Assembly: GCA_022410635.1 (NCBI GenBank)
Contig: JAJVDF010000003.1
Location: 1,263,814-1,327,813 of the forward strand
Direction of reading: 5' to 3'
DNA: 64,000 bases
Origin: Tretioscincus oriximinensis
Taxonomy: Eukaryota; Chordata; Lepidosauria; Squamata; Gymnophthalmidae
The notes under the pieces were generated by a model that was not told the DNA's origin, searched no databases, and was given only the letters and a program-made list of their open reading frames with translations. Of this stretch, positions 42,011 to 53,957 are shown piece by piece (the first letter of the stretch is position 1; the number at the start of each line of letters is the position of its first letter). The translations under genes and the position numbers were made by a program.

Positions 42011-43059
42011 CTGATATTTTTATACAGGGGATTCAAATCAAATTAACTCAATTTCTGCAGGGGATAATATGTTTGAACAGGATTGAACTTAATCACTTGA
42101 TTGAAACTACTACAAAATGAACTGAATTTGCACAACTCTAGAAACAACTGCTGTGATTTCTGTGTTTTGGTGAAATGCAAAATGTATTTCTTTTTTAGGA
42201 GCTTGGACTGTTTGCTTGAGACAGAGCGAAGAAAATGAGGATGGGGGAAGGAATTTCTTCTGGTTATTCTGCAGTCCATATGTTACAAGATGCAAAATGA
42301 CTGCGGGAAAAGCTAGATTATTTTTATTCTTCATTACACCGCCAACTAAGAAAACCATATATATGGATGATAAACCCTGATCCTAACTTTGAAATCCTCT
42401 TTTCTGCAGTCATTTTGTTGGCTTAGAAAAGGCATTAAGACAGTCTGTCGTTTTCTAGAAATAAAATATTGACACTGACAATCCTAGTTTAGGCAGATGT
42501 TGTGAAGATTCAGAAGAAGATTTAGAATATGCTCTAAACAAGCAGCCTCAAAATTACTCTCTAGCAGATGAAAAAGCATCAGTACAAAACATAAAGGCCA
42601 CAATCTTTGTATCTTCTTGTAACACATAATGAAAAACCATCTGTGTGTGGTATTAATTTGCCAGGATTCTTTTGGAATTTCTTAATAGTGTCCCAATCTT
42701 CTGATCGTTGTAGGAATAAAATTTGCTTTTTGTAACTAAGCTAGCCCTTATCATGAAAAACAGAAATTGTTATTTTTAAAACTAGCTTTTCTCTTCCAGC
42801 TTTGGTAGGAGAAATATTTAAAATGAGCCTTATTCTAGGTTTTATTTTGGTACAGAGTTTAGCCATCCACATGCCAGGGTATACTATGGCAAGCCCCATT
42901 TAGTCTCCTATTCTGTATTAGAACACAGAATAAGGATCAGTGGGCACAGGGGCCTTCCAGTGCTTTTTTGCTCTAAATATTGCATGGAGATTATTTTGAG
43001 ACTCACAGAAGAAGTCATCAGTGCTATTTGAAGTACAGTAGCTTCATATTTACCAGGTT
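42011..43059. other. Non-coding stretch
   Basis: Several short minus frames (42,043-42,358) share no domain. Confidence 0.45.
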
Positions 43060-43420
43060 GAAGCAGTCCCTGGTTTATTTGCTTGTTTGGTGATTTATAT
43101 TTCACCCTTTGCCATTGGTCAGGGCACGTAACAAAGGATCAAGAAATCATCAATCATCAACATCATCATCATCATCTGCATTAATAAAATATTTAAAAAT
43201 ATCAGTACCGCCCCTCCATCCCACCCGCCCGCCTGCCCACCCAGCTTCCTGGAAAGACAGAAAAAGCAGAAGGAGCTAAGAATCAAAAGTCTGGGCACTT
43301 TTTACCAGGCATTGAAAAGTATACAGTGTAGGAATCTGGTGAGCCTCTAGAGGGAAGCTGTTCCAGAGAGCAGGAGCCTCCACAGAGAAGGCCTCGTACA
43401 TGCTTCCTATGTGATGAGCA
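43060..43420 (-). mobile_element. L2/CR1-clade LINE 3' end with (CAT)n
   Basis: GGTTTATTTGCTTGTTTGGTG and TTTATATTTCACCCTTTGCC are tail-like. (CAT)n lies at 43,158-43,176. GGGAAGCTGTTCCAGAGAGC and CCTCCACAGAGAAGGCC follow on the plus strand, the complement of the conserved ORF2 end (GLLWRLLLSGTA-like on minus). Confidence 0.65.
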
Positions 43421-43574
43421 TTCTATTTGGATCGGTCCATTTGTTAACCTTTTTATTTGTACTTTGAGAGAGAAAGTGAAACGGTAAAGGCCAGCAACTG
43501 GAAGACTGAAATCACATTGCTCACAGTCTCCTTACAGCCCCCAAACATCTGAAAAGCATTCACAAACTTGCCTA

Positions 43575-43690
43575 GATATTTATTTATTTTATTTTATTTA
43601 ATATAAAATGATTTCTACCCTGCCCTTTATCAATGGTCCCATGGTAGGTAATAGAAGATAAGTACATTAAAAACATTAATAAAACATTTT
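43575..43690 (-). mobile_element. L2-type tail fragment
   Basis: ATTTATTTATTTTATTTTATT then TTCTACCCTGCCCTTTATC, the complement of a degenerate L2-type tail. Confidence 0.6.
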
Positions 43691-44564
43691 TAAAAGATCC
43701 ACACCCTCCCTTCTCATATAAGTTTACAGAATCGTTTTCGAAAGCAGTGGTGGAAATTGTTCAGCCCCACAAGTCAATTAAAGGTTTGTGAAATCAAACA
43801 TGGTTCTGGATGTGTCGTCTCCTTCTGGACTGCTCGAGGCACTTCCAGCCATTCTGGAATCTGGAACTCCCATCCATCTGCTTTACTGCACTGCTGTCTC
43901 ATCCCAACAACTACTGCAGTATTTCCCAGTTTGGGGGAATTTACAGCCAAGCTGCATCTGGATGTGCCTCCAGTCTGAACTGAGGGCTCCCATGTGTTGA
44001 CTCCACCCATCGCATGCCACCTCCAGGCTCCCAGATGCACATAAGCGCCCCCTGCAGATGATCAGGAAGATTCCATTTCACATGATCACAAAGTTTCAAT
44101 AAACCTTTCAAAAAAAGTTCCACTGCTCCCAAGTTTTCCTGAGAACAGTTACAAGTTGTTCTCATAACAAATTTTCCTCTTATCTTGAAGTGTGTGTACA
44201 CAAAAAGCTGGAATTTGGCAAGATATGTGTACTAGAGCTTCAGACTATAAGGGTAGGGGAAGAGCAGCCAATCAGGAGGCCGCATATTCATTCATAGAAC
44301 TACAAAAGTCTAGAATGCTCGGTCCAGTAATGCAGACTTCAAGAGGTACGTGAGGCAGAGGTGTGAATTGGTAAATCTGGATTTAAAATAAATTCTAGGT
44401 TTAACCCACTTCTCTGGATGGGTCCTAGGTGAGAAAGGGCAGGTAAATGCTGTTTGTTTGCTTGTTGCTCCTCACAACATTGACAATCTTCCCTTCCATG
44501 ACTGATATATTGTGAACTTCTTTGTTGACACAGAAGGCAATTATTAAGTTGGTAATTTTGAATG
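43691..44564. other. Unassigned non-coding stretch
   Basis: Overlapping frames of 70-88 codons on both strands at 43,757-44,201 without recognised domains. Confidence 0.45.
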
Positions 44565-44566
44565 AA

Positions 44567-44750
44567 AGCCAGTTTGGTGCAATGGTTAGAATGTTTGACC
44601 TTTATCTGCTAACCTCCTCATTCGATTTCACACTCCTCTATGAAGCCAGCTGGGTAACCTTGGGCCAATCATAATTCTTTAGAACCCTCTCAGCCCTACA
44701 TACTTCACAGGGTGTCTATTGTGGAGACAGCAGCTGGAAGGGGTATTATA
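44567..44750 (+). mobile_element. CORE-SINE, plus orientation
   Basis: AAAGCCAGTTTGGTGCAATG, GGTTAGAATGTTTGACC, a degraded B box (TTCGATTTCAC), GCCAGCTGGGTAACCTTGGG and CTCTCAGCCCTACATACTTC. Confidence 0.85.
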
Positions 44751-44961
44751 AATCAATGATGTAATAAACATTGTATGCCTGGTGAATTATGATATGAATA
44801 TTCAAATGGTCCTTGGAAGGAAAAAAAGGTTCTCCAGCCCCATTCTAGGGCAACAAAAAGTACCATTTTTATTCATTCTCAGGAAGTTCCCAGCTAGAAA
44901 TGGGATGCATAGATTTTGCTTCTTATATTGCCAGGGGCACAGGTGAATGTCAAATAAGTAG

Positions 44962-45169
44962 CATCCAGCAAAGGAACTAGTAGCTCTTAGAGACTAAAAG
45001 TAGAAAAGTAGGTGACGTAAGTTTTCGTAGTCATGTCCACTTCTTCAGATGTAGAAGACGTAGACGTGGCTACGAAAGCTTATGCCACCTACTTTTCTAC
45101 TGTTAGTCTCTAAGTGCTACTAGCCCCTTTGCTGGATGTTCTACTAGACTAATACAGCTATTTCTCTGA
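44962..45169 (+). mobile_element. Fold-back element FB1, copy 3
   Basis: 208 bp starting CATCCAGCAAAGGAACTAG and ending GCTATTTCTCTGA, with the same mirrored CTTTCGTAG core. A perfect 10-bp direct repeat AAATAAGTAG lies at 44,952-44,961 and 45,170-45,179. The core sequence (GTGGCTACG) differs from copies 1 and 2, so it is a distinct subfamily. Confidence 0.85.
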
Positions 45170-45479
45170 AAATAAGTAGTGTGGCATTGACTGAATCTTC
45201 TCCCTTAAGTCAATTTGCAGTGAAAAGTCTGAGGGAAGATTAGAAAAACAACAGGGCTGGAATTCCCATATTCTCTTTTCCCATACTCTGAAATGTCCTA
45301 AATGCATTTTGCATGTAGAAACCTTCAAACTACTGGAATGAGATCCCTGGGGACCTGTAAGAGAAGGACTAAAAATTCTTTGAGTGCAAATAAAAATCTT
45401 GTGTTAAAAAAGAAAAGACAAGAACTTACCTCCATTAAACATATTGTTTTGCTGTCTCCCAAATGGCAAGCACTTTAAA

Positions 45480-45700
45480 GTATGTTGTAGCATAATAAGC
45501 ACTCACTTCTTGAGCCCACCCCTTGTGGTTGTTAAAAGGTCATTTAGAGACAGTCATTAATTGCTCTGTTTAAGAAATCATTATTAATGGCAGGCAGCTT
45601 TCGGAACAGCAACAATTATTGGCAGAATGGTGTCATTTGTCAATATGTACTCTGAAAAGCATCAGAGGGCAATGGTCATATCTTGTCCTTAGTTCTGGTG
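45480..45700. promoter_or_regulatory. Possible conserved non-coding block
   Basis: No repeat is recognisable. Dense motif clustering includes GTCATTAATTGC, ATTATTAATGG, AACAATTATTGG (SOX/homeodomain-like) and TGTCATTTGTCAA. Inference from composition only. Confidence 0.25.
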
Positions 45701-45814
45701 ATGAACAAATACAGCCAGCTACATGTCTATTATCTTAAACGTTTTATGGAGTTTACCATTTTATCAAACTGTTAAAAAGACTTTGATATGAAATACCTAG
45801 TTCTTATGTCAAAG

Positions 45815-46043
45815 AAGGAGGAGGAGAAGAAGCTTTTACACCCTACTTTTCTCAGCCCAAAGTGATTTACATAAGCTTCTGTTATTCTCTTTACAACAAC
45901 ACCTTGTTGTGGGGCTCAAATAGTTTCAAAGAACTATGACTAGCCCAAGGTCATCCATCTGGCTTCATGGAGGAATACACAGTCAAACCAGAAGTCTATC
46001 ACATAAGAGCCTGACACTCTAGTCACAAAACCAGGTTGGCTCT
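45815..46043 (-). mobile_element. CORE-SINE, GAA-tailed subfamily
   Basis: GGAGGAGGAGAAGAAGC, TACTTTTCTCAGCCCAAAG, GACTAGCCCAAGGTCATCC and AGCCTGACACTCTAGTCAC. Confidence 0.8.
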
Positions 46044-46485
46044 GGTACTGAGAATATCATTATAAGTCAATGAAATTAGTGATGGATGCAATCTGCAAAT
46101 TCAGGTTCATTCTACATTTGTGAAGTTACAACACCTCTCTGCTCATTAGTGTCCAGAGGATGAGTCTCCATTTACATGGCAATTGCATGGGAGAATGTGT
46201 CACAATCTAGGGGTGAGAATGATACCTCTGAAAGTATCGTTTCTCGTGGTCTGTTGAAGGCTGGGTGATGTGATTACCATGACCGTATGCTACTACCACA
46301 AATCAAAATGCAGGAGCAGAGAACACGTTCTCAGTAGGCGATGGCTTAATGTATTCAGTGGGACATGTTGCATAGTTCCATCTAAATATGAACCAATATA
46401 ATATGCACATTAAATGCTACATAGGCTATGGAGTCAGCAGGGCTGTGCAAACAGACCATACCTGAAATTGGGGAGAAATGGTGAA

Positions 46486-46616
46486 CAATAATAAATAATA
46501 AATAATAAATAATAAATAATAAATAAACTATTATTATTATTATTATTATTATTAATATTAATATTAATATTAATATTAACATTAATATTAACATTAATAT
46601 TAATATTAATATTAAT
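46486..46616. repeat. Compound (AATA/AAT)n - (ATT)n - (TAATAT)n repeat
   Basis: Three phases in succession: AATAATA-type units to about 46,525, ATT units to about 46,552, then AATATT hexamers with a few AACATT variants to 46,616. The minus-strand ORF over it is an I/L/M run. Confidence 0.95.
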
Positions 46617-48639
46617 CTAATCTGTATTTTTTATTTAGCTAAACATATTTTTATTATGCTAAACATATTTTTATTATTGTTGTCACTATTCCAATGATAA
46701 AAAAAATCCAATATTTAACATATCAAAGAGAGGCATAACCTTTGCACATTACCAACTAATTTCTCCAGGAAGTATTTATGGTTCTTTTTAGTACATCACA
46801 GAAGGAAGAATATCTATGAAGATACAGAGCAATAAAACATGCAGTTTACTGTAGCATTATCTGAAAATGCAATCCACGGAAGAATGATTCTGATTAGCTA
46901 ACAGCGCCAGTTAGGTTTATGATGGTCTGTTTTATGACTGTTTGATAACATAAAATATTATTTGCTTCCTGAAAGGAAGTAAAACGAACAGAGGAACACT
47001 GAGGTTGGTGAAGCTGTCTCTGTAAATCACATACCCAAAGCTGCTTGCATACAAAATAAAATTTGCATTATTATTATTATTATTATAAAAAATGGACTTA
47101 ATGTTATTATGAAAGTAACTTAAGGAGCTAATGCCTGATATGTATCTATGGCGTAGCACTTTATTTATATTTTAGTAGGAGCTGACAATTAATAATGAGA
47201 ATAATAATCCTGGGATGACTTGTTAACTATGAGAACATATGAGCATCAGCTTTATAAATTAATTTTCCTTATTCTTTCAAGAAATAATAACACAGCATAA
47301 TTAGACTAGATTATCAGTACCCTTGCTTACAATTTCTGGACCACAAAGGAGGCAGTCCTCTTTTATTTAATATATTGTATGAATAAATTCACTTTCCCTT
47401 TTCCCATTAAAAAACCCCGCAAGTTGGAAAGGATCTCATTTTCCAATCCTGAAAATCCAAATTCTTGCTTTATAATTTGTATTGGGTTCCTGGTACCACA
47501 TTGAGATTACTTTCTTTTTTTCCCTTCAATCCAAAACATCACAATAAATAAATAAATTCATATTTCAGGAGAAAAAAGTTGTATTTACAGAGAAAGTTAT
47601 TATTTTATTTCCTGGTATGTTGGTGACAGATCCATATTTTGGAATATAATCTGGAATAAATTCCAATGTAAGGAAGGCCCCTGGGTTTTTCTTATTGTTA
47701 TTATTATTTTCATTTCCATTAAAGTGACCACAAAATAATTCACTTCTTATTTGCTCCAATTATAATTCAAGAATAAATAATTCAACAAACAGTAGCTCTA
47801 AAAGCATCACAGCAACATTGACTACTACTTCTGGCTCTTTGCTAGTGTAATACTGATGGTGGAAGATATTATGTTGGAGAGGTGAACAATTTGTAGTGTT
47901 CTGATCAAGGTAGCTGACACACATATGGAAAGTAGGTGGTTATATTACTGTAGAGAAAATGCTATACGAATTCTATGACAGAATCCACATGGCATCTTTA
48001 TGGCACTATCAATGGGACTTCCACTGGGGACATCTGCGTCGGTTTGCTCCACTTGGTACATTGTTTGAACTTGATGAGTGTAATATGCATGTTGATGAAC
48101 ATTTATCCAGCAACGTTCTTTAGGACTGCAACTTTTTATTTAGATGTATCTGGGGAATATCTGCCTAGTTTGTGTGTCTTTGTACAAGCAAAGGATAAAG
48201 ACCTTTATATTTGTTTTAAAAGGAGACTGCTTGTTGATGCCTGAGTGGGTAGAAAAAGATGACGATCACCAATATGGATAAAAATGGAAGTAAATAAGGG
48301 AAGGAGGGTAGGAGGGAAATTTCTTATCTCAAGTCTCAGTCCTAACCAATCTTTGAGATTAGTCTTGTTCACATAAGCACTGTCTCACACTTTGCAAGAT
48401 AACATATTTACAAGCAGTTTGCAAGCATTATCCTGAAGCTAAGTGCTCTGAAATATACAGTGATGGTGGTAGGCTGTTGGGGGCTCCAGGGCTGATGATG
48501 GAGTTGTAGGGGGCACACATGAAAAGTGTGTATGAAAATTTTGTGATGTCACATTTGGGGGTGGGACTGAAAGTGACATCACTCTAAAGGGATCCCCTCT
48601 GCCACTGTCCTGAAGGGCCCCCTGTCCCCTACTTTCCTA
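46617..48639. other. AT-rich non-coding stretch
   Basis: (ATT)n at 47,067-47,086 and a TTATT patch near 47,690-47,710. The segment 48,450-48,640 (GTGATGTCAC and GTGACATCAC words) resembles the interior of the 3.7-4.3-kb hAT element but no ends were found. Confidence 0.5.
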
Positions 48640-49132
48640 TCTGTGCCGCATCTTCTCCTCCACCCTCCTCTTTTTCCTGCCTCTCCAAATCTCCCCTCTT
48701 CCTCCACCACACTTTTCCTTTTCTTCCACCTTCATCTTTCTTTTCCAGCACTCTTCTCTTCTCCCTGCAATTCCTCCTCAATTCCCATCAGCCTCTGTTC
48801 CACTTCCTCTGCCTTTCCTCTTCCTTCTCCCCATCCTCTCATTTTTCTCTAGCCCTTTCTCCTCTCTGTTACTATCCTTCTATTTTCCTCTCCTTATTCC
48901 TCCTCTTCTCCCTGCCTCCTCTTCCCCTCCTCCTCCACTCTCCTCTTCCTTTCCTCCTATCCTCCCTCCCCCTCTCTCCCCTCTTCATCCCTTCCTATAT
49001 GCACCTCTTCTTCCCTCCTCCTCCTCCTCTCTACTCTTCTTCCTCCTTATCAGTCTCCCCATCTTCCTTTTCCTATACCTCCACCTTTCTCCTCCTTCTC
49101 TTCCTCTCCCTCTTCTTCCCCCCAAAATACAG
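48640..49132. repeat. Long pyrimidine-rich tract
   Basis: About 490 bp dominated by CTCC, CTTC and TTCC on the plus strand. Frames across it (S/P/L-rich) are compositional, including the start of the 146-codon frame at 48,999-49,439. Confidence 0.9.
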
Positions 49133-49579
49133 GCTGACACTTGTTCCCACTCTGCTCCCAGACAATGGGGCAAGACTGGAGAGCTGTTTCAGTGGGCCCA
49201 GGAATTGCCCAACACCACCTTTGCAGGTGGAGAAGGTTGCTGGACGGATCCATGTCAGCCCTGCTTGGGCAGCCTTTGCTTGCAAACACATTTACAGGAA
49301 AAGACTGTCAAATATAGCAGGTGGTGTCAGAACCAAGCATCTCTCCTGCTGGAGCACCAGTTGGATAGAGAAGGGTGCTCTGCAGCTTTGGTCACCTCCA
49401 TTTTTCTACTCTTCTGCTTCACCTGCCAGAGTGGCATAATGTCATCCCACTTTGGCAGGATGATGTCATGTCACTGCCTGTTGGAGAACAACTGGTAACC
49501 GCCAAATCTACCGCAGTAGATTGTCTACCTCTTGTGAAAAAGCTGTTTAGAGTTCCTTCCTTCCTATATTAAAAAAAAT
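49133..49579. other. Unassigned stretch beside the pyrimidine tract
   Basis: GC-moderate; includes a local repeat of GATGTCATGTCAC/ATGTCATCCCAC and nothing I can name. Confidence 0.4.
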
Positions 49580-49880
49580 CACTAATATCTCCTGCCATGA
49601 CAATAGCGTTGACAAGCTAATTGCAAAATTAGCTGAAACCCGCAGATTATGCATGGCACTGACTAAATAAAGGCTTTCTCCAGCTGTTCATCCTGTCTGT
49701 CACGATTGCTTAGGAAGCCACCTGTCCAGTTGCTTCTAGCTAAAAATAATTAGCCTTCAATTATAACAAGTTACATTTTTCCCTGTTCTGCAAATCTTAC
49801 ATTTTGGATTGTGTCCAATTAGGTGTTTTGATCTTTGTAACCCATCTGGCTGACAGAAAGGCCATCGCTAGCTCTGCCAA
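49580..49880. promoter_or_regulatory. Possible conserved non-coding enhancer-like block
   Basis: Repeat-free DNA packed with transcription-factor-like words. TAATTG and its inverse occur in GCTAATTGCAAAATTAGC, an imperfect palindrome. CAGCTG, CACCTGTCC, CTGTCTGTCACG (MEIS/TGIF-like), TAATTA, TTCAATTATAACAAG and CCAATTAGG also occur. This style is typical of vertebrate developmental CNEs. No comparison was possible. Confidence 0.35.
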
Positions 49881-50366
49881 GTTAAGTATTTTTTCTTTAG
49901 AAATAATGGAGCATAATAACTTTATAGCGATGACATTGGCACTGTATTAATGTTTTAATGAGTGTTAAAGGTGATATTGCTTTGGGTCTGTATTTTAAGA
50001 TATACCAACAGAAAAATATTAAGCAACACTAAGAACTAGATAAGGAAGGATTTTTAACAACTCAGCTTCTCTACCTTGCAGTAATGAAACTTTAGTTAAA
50101 TTTAAATTAAGTTTTTAAATTCAATTAAATAATCATAATCTAGTTCAGATATCTTTAATTAAAAAGAAAAAATGCAAGTTTTAGTTAAAAAGTAGCACTT
50201 TAACTTGCCCTGTGAAATATCTCTGAAACCTGAAACTTTAGCCTAGATTCTCCTCACTACATATGAAATTAGGACTATATCTAAACAGAATGCAAACATG
50301 GAATTATTCCAGCACTGTTTTGGGATTGCCACACATACCCATGTCATTCTGAACATATTTCTAAGA
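49881..50366. other. AT-rich non-coding stretch
   Basis: TTTAATTAAA-type words near 50,095-50,180, otherwise featureless. Confidence 0.5.
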
Positions 50367-50722
50367 GACTTTCCTACTTTCCTACCTTACTTTCCTACCT
50401 TACTTACCTACCTTCCTTTCCTTCCTTCCTTCCTTCCTTCCTTTCCTTCCTTCCTTCCTTTCCTTCCTTCCTTCCTTCCTTCCTTTCCTTCCTTCCTTCC
50501 TTTCCTTCCTTTCTTCCTTTCCTTCCTTTCTTCTTTTCCCTTCCTTCCTTTCCCTTCCTTTTCTTTCCCTTCCTTTTCTTTCCCTTCCTTTCCTTTCCCT
50601 TCCTTTCCTTTCCTTTCCTTTCCTTTCCTTTCCTTTCCCTTCCCTTCCCTTCCCTTCCCCTTCCTTTCCCTTCTTTCCTTCCCTTCCTTCCCTACTTGCT
50701 TGCTTGCTTGCTTGCTTGCTTG

Positions 50723-50820
<98 letters not shown>

Positions 50821-50877
50821 CAACTAACAAACTAACTAACAAACTAACAAATAAACTAACTAACTAACTAACTAACT
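50367..50877. repeat. Four-phase compound tetranucleotide microsatellite
   Basis: (TTCC)n with TTTCC/CTTCC variants from 50,367 to about 50,690, then (GCTT)n to 50,722, (GCCT)n to about 50,764, and (AACT)n to 50,877. Each phase differs from its neighbour by one base of the tetramer. The 157-codon S/F/P/L frame at 50,298-50,771 is a translation of it. Confidence 0.97.
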
Positions 50878-50960
50878 ACATTTACATTGTGCCCTATTCC
50901 CAGAGGTCACAGGGCAGATGACAGCAAAAGACCATAAAAACAGTTAAATAAGCACACTTT
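50878..50960 (-). mobile_element. L2-type tail fragment
   Basis: CATTTACATTGTGCCCTATT, then CCAGAGGTCACAGGGCAG. The microsatellite lies exactly where this LINE's A-rich tail repeat would be, so the array probably grew from the tail. Confidence 0.75.
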
Positions 50961-52959
50961 CAGTTTTCACTACCCTGAACAGTTTAGTGTCGTCAGCGAA
51001 CTTGGACAAGTGGAACAGATATTCTATAGGAAACACATGAACAAAATCTCACAGTAAAAATTAGGTTTTTTATGAAAATTCAGTGAGAGCAGCATAATCC
51101 CAGCACATAAGTTGAAGGAGACATGGAACTGTAGAACTTGGAAGCAATTATTAAAGACAGCATGCCTTCACGCTTATCAAAAAAGGCAGCTGAAAATTGC
51201 TGAGAAAAACCAAGCTGATTATCAAGAAGCAAGCAAAGTGTGAATTAGGTGGAAAATGGGTCTAGACATTTTAATATGAAGAAAATTAGAAATCAGGGAG
51301 AGTGATAACGCAAGAGACCTGAAAGGAAACCACAGATGGTTTGCTATATTCTGTAAGTATGCAACAGTACATTCGACACTGCAATTTCCCTACTAATTAT
51401 TTTCTGAAAGCCCCCCTCCCCCTATACATATGCAGGTTATGTTTACTGGCATACCTAGGTAAATTTGATTAATAATTTTTTTTCTATTGATGATCTCCTG
51501 GGTTTTGCTCTCAGGGCAGAAATAAAACAAAAAATGAGCCTTGGGGAAAGCAAACTCAATAACTAATTATATGTTGTTATTGTTGTTGGTTGTGATCAGT
51601 TAGAATAAAAAGATGTGGAAAGGTATGCTGCTTTGCATGGTAACATTCTCAAGCAGAAAGTAATAGCAAAACTCTCTCCTGCTGTCAGTTCCTTTCAAAT
51701 GGCCTTTTGGAGGAACCCTACCTGTCCTCCAAACTGGAAGCAACAACTACGCACCCATTCTCCAGGACAGGATGGGGCAAGACCTACTGATCTTGAAGTG
51801 AACTAGTATAGGTTCTTGTGTCTGTGAAGAAAGGAAGCATCCAGTCCTTGATGGGGTGTCTTTCCCCTGTCTATGGCTGTGTCCCCACTAAACATTTTTA
51901 CTGAGACAATATCAGCATCATATAGAATCTGCTCCACATATTCATGCAAGTTCAGAAATCAACTTGTTAAAAAAGGCTCGTGGCCTCGGATTTTTCAGCC
52001 ACCACTCTTTGTCCAATTTCATAGTGGACTTCTCTAAAATACAAAAAGTAACCTTTGTAGGGCATTCAGTAAAATGACTATGGTAAATCTCATAAGACTG
52101 CAATGTTAGATGTATAAGTTCATTGGCTCTTAGTTCGCAGAGACTACTGAGAAATGTAATAAGGGAAGCACAGCAATGATTCATGGGAAATGCCCTGTAC
52201 TGGGAACAGAAGGAAATGTATCAGGAAGACAGGAAACAATGTGGAAAACTGAAGCCACGTGGGGCAGAATTACATTTTTTTTTATGGATTTAAGCAAAAT
52301 AGTAAAACAAAACATATCATGGGGTGGCACCATTTGCCTCTTTCTCTCTTATACATCCATTTATCTAGTCTGTATTTCTACTTAATTTATGAACTGAATG
52401 TATTTACACCTGACTGTCAATTTTCTTTTGTATGAACTTTTAAACTACTGTTCTTATGCTTCCTTTACTATGCTTTCACAGTAACAACCAGAGAGAGAAA
52501 CATTCTTCATACTTTTCTCAGTTCTAATTAAAGTATTATTCCCTACATCACAGGTCAAAAGGAGAAAGAGAATGAGGGACTTCAGGAAGAAGTAAGATAC
52601 TGATTGAAAGCCTTGCTTTGATCTCCCTGTTCCATCTTTTGATCCATAGAGGATCAAAATGCCATTTGGGAATATAATTTTGATTGTGGGCCGGTGAGCT
52701 ATTGTGTGTGTTATCAGAAAACAGGATCCTAGCTGGATTTTGTTCAGGCTGGACATTGGACAATCCAATTTCAAGAGTTCCTCTTAGTGTTCACTGAACT
52801 ATGTACTTGCAATCAGAAAGGTCTACAGCAATCTAACCAGCTTCATATCCAAAGTCTATAAAACCATGAATGGGGTGGATAAAGCGAATAGAGAAAAAAA
52901 ATATTTTCTCTGTCACACAACCCATTCCAAAAAATGATGGGCAGAAAAGTTAGGACAGA
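50961..52959. other. Non-coding stretch
   Basis: No gene. A segment at 52,160-52,200 (AGCACAGCAATGATTCATGG) may be a third U2 relic. Minus frames at 52,454-52,774 are unassigned. Confidence 0.45.
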
Positions 52960-53290
52960 AAAAGGAATGTATTTTTTCACTCAGAGGAACAGTGGCCTCT
53001 GAAATTTACTTCCAGAAGAGGTGGTGGAAGCAGCTTTAAGACAAGATTAGACACATTCATTGAAGCCAAGCCTATAAAAAGCTACTAGGATGGATTTCCT
53101 GATACCGCTTCCAAGACCTCTATTCCTGAAGAACCATTAGCAGGGAAATCGAGAACAGGTGAAGATTTTTCCTTCATCTGCTTTAGACTGCCCAGGTGCA
53201 ATTGGTGGGCCACTGAGTGAGACAGAGTGCTGGACTGGATGGGCTCCAACCCCATTCAGCAGGTGTCCTCTGAGGTGCTTATGTTCAAAC
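52960..53290 (+). mobile_element. CR1 3' end, TTCTTATG-tail type
   Basis: TTTTTTCACTCAGAGGAACA, ACTTCCAGAAGAGGTGGTGG, GCTTTAAGACAAGATTAGAC, GACTGCCCAGGTGCAATTGG and a degraded tail GAGGTGCTTATGTTC. Confidence 0.85.
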
Positions 53291-53509
53291 TGTTCTGCTG
53301 TACTGAAAGGGTAGGTGGATATCATATAGTTAAACTGTTTTTACTGCCACAAAAATGGCTGCATAAGAGTTAACTGCAGGTGACAAAATCCTGTTTTGAA
53401 CATTCTGTTTCTTACTATGGAAGAAATTTGATTTTTTTGATGTTCTATCTCAAGCTGTTCACACACTTGCCTTGTTTTATCCTAGTCTAGTATGAGCTGA
53501 ATTACCATT

Positions 53510-53563
53510 GTGGTAGGACAGAGCTGGCCCAATTCAGCAGGGCTCTTCTTATGTTCTTATGCT
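53510..53563 (+). mobile_element. CR1 tail fragment
   Basis: GGCCCAATTCAGCAGGGCTC, then TTCTTATGTTCTTATG. Confidence 0.75.
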
Positions 53564-53957
53564 GAATTGGGATGCTTAGTCCTGTGCAATATCTGCCACT
53601 ATTTTGAAGACAGGGACAATTCTGAAGTCAGTGTTTCAGCCGCTGAAAGTCAGAAACCTGTGAATTAGCATATTTATGAACCAGTTTTTTGTTTTTTCCT
53701 TGCAAACACACAACTTTTCCTTCCCTCCCAGATATTCCTACTCTGTAATTTTTGACCTGTTGCATGGTAATTCTTTAAGATTTTGCCAGATAGCATGGCA
53801 GATGCAATTTATATGCATCAACAAACTTTTTTTTTAAAAAAAGCACCTCTAAAAGTAATATGTAATTGAGAGTGATGAAATAATTTGCTACTTTTTCCAA
53901 GTCACTGATTTCCGAAATGTCATGTACATACAGTTGGAAGTTCTCCCTATTTATACA

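Noticed and set aside
48450..48640. Second copy of the 3.7-kb hAT element
   Set aside because: Shares GTGATGTCAC/GTGACATCAC words, but termini and target duplication could not be found.
48999..49439. 146-codon plus-strand frame
   Set aside because: Starts in the pyrimidine tract; the remainder (49,130-49,439) has no recognised domain and no splice evidence.
50298..50771. 157-codon phenylalanine/proline/leucine-rich frame
   Set aside because: Translation of the TTCC/GCTT/GCCT microsatellite.
52160..52270. Third copy of repeat U2
   Set aside because: Only about 20 bp resembles U2 clearly; the rest does not align by eye.
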